Source of the DNA: Bdellovibrionales bacterium
Lineage (GTDB): Bacteria > Myxococcota > XYA12-FULL-58-9 > SYDY01
DNA: 64,000 nt
Assembly: GCA_005801425.1 (NCBI GenBank)
Contig: SYDY01000085.1
Span: 42,284-106,283 of the forward strand
Direction: 5' to 3'
In this document: in pieces, positions 60,877-64,000 of the stretch
How positions within the stretch are numbered: the stretch's first letter is position 1
Layout of the letters: every line of letters begins with the position of its first letter
Translations under genes and position numbers: made by a program
The notes under the pieces: generated by a model
What the model was told of the DNA's origin: nothing
Seen by the model: the letters and a program-made list of their open reading frames with translations, nothing else
Database searches by the model: none

Positions 60877-62837
60877 AACAAATACTTCATCGCAAACACG
60901 GCTTGATCATGATCCGTCAGTGCGACGTATCTTCCAATATCCCGACCGGGTAAAACACCGACATAACCGAGGGTGATGGCGAGGTTGGGCACGGGATAGC
61001 CTGTGAGCTCAAGTCGTGCAACGCCGCCTTGACGTACCGTTGCGCCGATGGCTTTCAAAGAAAACCCAAGGATCAATCGATTTTTTAACCATCCCCAACG
61101 TACGCTTGTGCCATATTGCAATTCGTTGACGTTGTAGAGGATTTGGTCGCGATCGCCCCCTACAGGAATGCCGTATTGCAGCTCAAGTGCCGCCGAAAAC
61201 GACGATTTCTCAAAGCCTGCGCCAAGCACACCAATGAGATTGTGTGAGGTCCCGGTTTTGAATACGAATTCATCGGTCCCTGCCTCTAACGCATCTTTGT
61301 CGGGAATATGGACAATATTAACGGGCTGAAAGAGTTGGGCCATGGCTTGCCAACGCAGGCTGAAATTCCATGCGTGAACACGCCAATTGAGATCGCCACT
61401 GTGCCCAAGAACATAGTAGCGTGGATGACTGATTTCAATCTGCGGCGTTTTGGAATTCACCAAAGTTGCGCCATCGGGTCTAATCACAATGCCTTGGCGA
61501 TGCAGTGTTTCTGCGGCAAAAAAGCCTAGGCGTGTCCATCCACCATCGCGGCGTTGCTGGCGCATGCTCCAGCGCAAATAAGCCTGGGGAATTTTGAGAT
61601 TCTGAACACTGTAATCGCTGACTTGGTCGTGCCACGAGGGCTTGATATCTTTGATCCCAAAATAGCTCAGCAAACCGGTGTAGCCCTGTTCATCGATAAG
61701 GGGAGGATACACGCTAAATATCCCAAAAGGTGCGTCTTTTCGGCCATAGCCGCCTTGGTGAACCAAACTTAACTCAATGTCATGCTTGCCGCGTGTGTAT
61801 GCCGCGACGGTTGAAAGTACAGGAAGCCGTGATGCACCGTTGGTGGTGTGAAACGGATAGCGATAGTCCACGGCGCTGACGATATCCAGCGGATTGAGTA
61901 TTTTTGTGCTGCCCCACACGATGTATTGATTGCCGACCCCAAGGTGAAAATGGCGGCTATGATACGCGATAAAGCTTTCACGGGGCTGCACGAGCCAGTG
62001 GTAGGCGTCCACCGCTGCTTTTCCGCCTGCCCGTGACTCGGTCATGAGATCATAGGCAGCATCCCATTCAGCATGGACGCTTCCACGGATCACCAATGCA
62101 CGATGGCCTGAAAATGTCTGCTGGTAGGTGATTCCCATATCCATGGACTGGCGGGCCATCGCAACGCGTTCACGCAAAATCATTTCGGGATTTTTAAGAT
62201 CAAAACGGTACGCTTCATTGCGTGTCCACATGGCATTTTCGGACCGCAATTGCCCATGAACAAAAAGCCGACTTCCCAGTGGCATTTTTTGGCTGATCCA
62301 TTGATTGATCGGATGGTATATCTGCTCATCATCAATCGACATGGCAAGACTGCTGCGCTCGGCGTAGGGCAATGTCCATAGTGTGTCGGGAAGACGCAAC
62401 GCGTATAGGGGCGGAACGATCGGTATCGTTTCAGGTATTTCTTCGGCACGGCCGATGCCTGTGCCTGGTGGCAAAAACTCGCCCTGTGCGGGAGTCGCTT
62501 GCGCAAAAACTCCCCCTTTGGAAAACTCCCCCTCTGGGGGAGTCGCACGCGAAGCGGGCGGTGGGGGTGTGACTACGGATGCCAGTACGGGATTATTTCT
62601 CGTCATTCCCGCGTACGCGGGAACCCAGGGCGCTTTTTTCGATGGTTCCGTTTTATCTTTTGTCATCCCCGCGAATGCGGGGATCCTGCCGTCATCCTCG
62701 CGCAGGCTGGGAGCCATGTGTCGGTCGTCATCCTCGCGCAGACGGGGATCCCGTGTGCTGAGCGCCACAAACAACACCGCAGAACCCGCGATAGTTAACG
62801 CATAGATCGTTTTACGGGACTTATTTCTTATGTCCAA
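60873..62837 (-). CDS. DUF1302-like outer-membrane beta-barrel with a repeat-built N-terminus
   Basis: A 654-aa protein ending KYLF, the terminal-Phe signature of barrels. From about residue 130 it resembles DUF1302/alginate-export-type porins (EWDAAYDLM, HLGVGNQYIVWGSTKILNPL, DYRYPFH), with alternating strands to the end. Residues 28-125 are mostly encoded by several palindromic repeats: four copies of one type (RDPRLREDDD, PSLREDDGRIPAFAGMT, PWVPAYAGMT) and copies of another (PASRATPPEGEFSKGGVF, QATPAQGEF). The start is a TTG at 62837 with a weak site; no better codon lies before the signal peptide helix (TIYALTIAGSAVLFVALS). The true N-terminus may have been displaced by repeats. Confidence 0.75.
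   Translation of the reverse strand: MDIRNKSRKTIYALTIAGSAVLFVALSTRDPRLREDDDRHMAPSLREDDGRIPAFAGMTKDKTEPSKKAPWVPAYAGMTRNNPVLASVVTPPPPASRATPPEGEFSKGGVFAQATPAQGEFLPPGTGIGRAEEIPETIPIVPPLYALRLPDTLWTLPYAERSSLAMSIDDEQIYHPINQWISQKMPLGSRLFVHGQLRSENAMWTRNEAYRFDLKNPEMILRERVAMARQSMDMGITYQQTFSGHRALVIRGSVHAEWDAAYDLMTESRAGGKAAVDAYHWLVQPRESFIAYHSRHFHLGVGNQYIVWGSTKILNPLDIVSAVDYRYPFHTTNGASRLPVLSTVAAYTRGKHDIELSLVHQGGYGRKDAPFGIFSVYPPLIDEQGYTGLLSYFGIKDIKPSWHDQVSDYSVQNLKIPQAYLRWSMRQQRRDGGWTRLGFFAAETLHRQGIVIRPDGATLVNSKTPQIEISHPRYYVLGHSGDLNWRVHAWNFSLRWQAMAQLFQPVNIVHIPDKDALEAGTDEFVFKTGTSHNLIGVLGAGFEKSSFSAALELQYGIPVGGDRDQILYNVNELQYGTSVRWGWLKNRLILGFSLKAIGATVRQGGVARLELTGYPVPNLAITLGYVGVLPGRDIGRYVALTDHDQAVFAMKYLF
62477..62571. 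repeat. Tandem CTCCCCCTCTGGGGGAG-type repeats inside a gene
   Basis: Two or three related copies with GGGAGTC, CTTGCGCAAA and CTCCCCCTCTGGGGGAGTCG cores lie in frame in the outer-membrane gene, encoding ASRATPPEGEFSKGG and ATPAQGEF. The family resembles the repeat at 45340. Confidence 0.75.
62601..62753. repeat. Cluster of four CGTCATTCCCGCG-type palindromes inside a gene
   Basis: Four copies (about 62601-62630, 62662-62688, 62690-62715, 62725-62753), each with GTCAT(T/C)C(C/T) and a short palindromic core such as CCCGCGTACGCGGG or CCCCGCGAATGCGGGG. They are in frame in the outer-membrane gene. The last two share GTCATCCTCGCGCAG and are less perfect. Confidence 0.8.
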
Positions 62838-62939
62838 AGTCGGCGGCTCGCGGCTAGAATTAATTCGAAAACCAATAGCAACAAATCAGTTGATTTACAA
62901 AGCTGCAACGCGTGATATTATGAGTTTTTAGATGTATTT

Positions 62940-64000
62940 TTATTGATTTTCAGACAGTTTCGCCCAGCGCTCTATTTTGGTTTCAAGGCGCGCTTCGAGG
63001 TCGGCAATTTCTTGAACCAACTGGGTCGCTTTGCGATTGTCTTGCATATAAATGAGTGGATCTGCGGCCTGGGTTTGAAGCATTGTTATGTGTTGTTCAA
63101 GCGCAGAAATTTCCCCAGGCAAACCATCAAGCTCGCGTTGTTCTTTAAATGACAATTTTTTGATTTTCTCAGGTGCCGCCGCCCTTGGGGCTTCTTGGAT
63201 TGCTTTGATGGGCTCTTCTTCGCTCATCGGCGCAAGTCGTCCGCCTTGATGCAGCCAATCGGTAAATCCACCGACAAATGATTTCACCACGCCGTTGCCT
63301 TCAAAAACCAAGGTCGATGTGACGACATTGTCTAAGAATTTACGATCATGGCTTACGAGGAGCACTGTGCCAGGAAATTCGACCACGGCGTTTTCGAGCA
63401 AATCAAGGGTGTCGGCGTCCAAATCATTGGTGGGTTCATCGAGCACCAACACATTGGCCGGTTTGCTAAATAGTTTGGCCAAGAGAAGACGATTGCGTTC
63501 GCCGCCCGACAACGCCTTGACGGGTGTGCGGCATCGGTCGGGCGAAAACAGAAAGTCCCCAAGGTAGCCAATGATGTGTCGGCTCGATCCTGCGATATCG
63601 ATGCGTTCGCGGCCATCGGCCACGTTATCGATGACGGTTTTTTCGAGGTCGAGTTGTTCGCGCGTTTGGTCAAAATAGGCGACGTCCAGTTTGGTGCCAT
63701 GGTGAACCATGCCCGAATCGGGTTCGGTGTCGCCTAATATCAAACGTAGCAATGTGGTTTTACCAATCCCGTTGGGACCGATGAGCCCGATTTTGTCGCC
63801 GCGCGAAAGTGTTAAACTGAAATTGCCGATCACGGTTTCATCACCGTAATGCTTCGACACATCTTTAAGCTCGGCGATGATTTTTCCAGAGAGCCCCGCG
63901 TTGTCGATGCGAATATTGGCACTTCCTTGCACTTCGCGACGCTGACTGCGTTCGCGGCGCAAAGCTTCCAAAGCGCGTACGCGGCCTTCGTTGCGGGTTC
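62940..64000 (-). CDS. uup: ABC-F ATPase, Uup type (5' part beyond the window)
   Basis: The coding frame runs to the right edge, so the N-terminal part is missing; 353 codons are visible. It contains the second ATPase domain: Walker A GPNGIGKTTLL, signature LSGGERNRLL, Walker B VLVLDEPTNDLD, and VSHDRKFLDNVV with the switch His. The preceding RRERSQRREVQG is the usual linker. A C-terminal charged segment (about 260-343, SALEQHITMLQ, QEIADLEARLETKIERW) is a coiled-coil hairpin typical of Uup, which acts on DNA junctions or ribosomes. ABC-F proteins lack membrane domains. Gap 62838-62939 upstream of the barrel gene shows only AT-rich sequence. Confidence 0.88.
   Translation of the reverse strand, partial: TRNEGRVRALEALRRERSQRREVQGSANIRIDNAGLSGKIIAELKDVSKHYGDETVIGNFSLTLSRGDKIGLIGPNGIGKTTLLRLILGDTEPDSGMVHHGTKLDVAYFDQTREQLDLEKTVIDNVADGRERIDIAGSSRHIIGYLGDFLFSPDRCRTPVKALSGGERNRLLLAKLFSKPANVLVLDEPTNDLDADTLDLLENAVVEFPGTVLLVSHDRKFLDNVVTSTLVFEGNGVVKSFVGGFTDWLHQGGRLAPMSEEEPIKAIQEAPRAAAPEKIKKLSFKEQRELDGLPGEISALEQHITMLQTQAADPLIYMQDNRKATQLVQEIADLEARLETKIERWAKLSENQ

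Noticed and set aside
1..64000. tRNA, rRNA, CRISPR array, riboswitch or replication origin
   Set aside because: None seen on reading. The repeats have irregular spacing and palindromic form, not CRISPR form. No cloverleaf or known riboswitch core was noticed, but I could not run covariance models.

Overview
The window reads as chromosomal DNA of a Gram-negative bacterium, most likely a delta-proteobacterial lineage (Myxococcota or Bradymonadota type). The clues are many lipobox proteins of unknown function, RCC1 propellers with CWG motifs, the Cys-rich stretch [17 protein letters not shown], a receiver protein with the C-terminal 'ERVVWEVVPALAEALI' motif, outer-membrane barrels ending in Phe and part of a type VI secretion system (T6SS). 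The taxon is an inference. I saw no rRNA, tRNA, CRISPR array, transposase, integrase or phage gene.

Layout. 1-8.7 kb: an unknown gene cut by the left edge, a double RCC1-propeller lipoprotein, two tandem membrane proteins with HExxH motifs and a HEAT-repeat DNA alkylation repair protein. 8.8-23.2 kb: a small protein with a Cys-rich tail, a tRNA aminocarboxypropyltransferase (DTW domain), a glutathione transferase, a two-gene operon of a PI3/4-kinase-like protein and a pentapeptide-repeat protein, a Na+/solute symporter, ilvC, a cyclophilin, a repeat-built lipoprotein and several ankyrin-like or unknown proteins. 23.3-37.3 kb: one gene of 4645 codons with about 18 DUF11-type repeats, an OmpA-like domain and a C-terminal beta-barrel. 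37.3-53.6 kb: a MICAL-like flavoprotein, a single RCC1-propeller lipoprotein, a MoxR/DUF58 pair, an ExeA-like ATPase, a pseudo-receiver, several lipoproteins, a 5'-nucleotidase-type phosphoesterase, an aldo/keto reductase and a YhiN-type flavoprotein. 54.1-60.1 kb: a compact T6SS operon tssJ-tssK-(121 aa)-tssM-tssB-tssC whose TssM lacks the usual NTPase region. 60.2-64 kb: infA, a DMT transporter, a DUF1302-like outer-membrane protein and the C-terminal part of an Uup-type ABC-F ATPase.

How the genes work together. Housekeeping genes are scattered singly. Much of the rest is envelope or possibly host-directed: lipoproteins, the giant surface protein, the T6SS, and eukaryote-like proteins (PI-kinase fold, MICAL-like monooxygenase, ankyrin-like and pentapeptide proteins). 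This would suit a predatory or host-associated life, which is inference only. Many gene pairs share ATGA or GTGA overlaps, so translational coupling is common.

The most distinctive feature is the load of small palindromic repeats. A 75-bp REP pair (REPIN-like) occurs four times in full and about seven times as single palindromes. Several other palindrome families occur, and a number lie inside coding sequences, mostly in signal peptides and linkers of exported proteins. Two 150-bp hairpin elements stand in inverted orientation beside the T6SS, and another 180-bp hairpin contains the end of tssK. Two short remnants show that lineage-specific genes were duplicated and lost locally.
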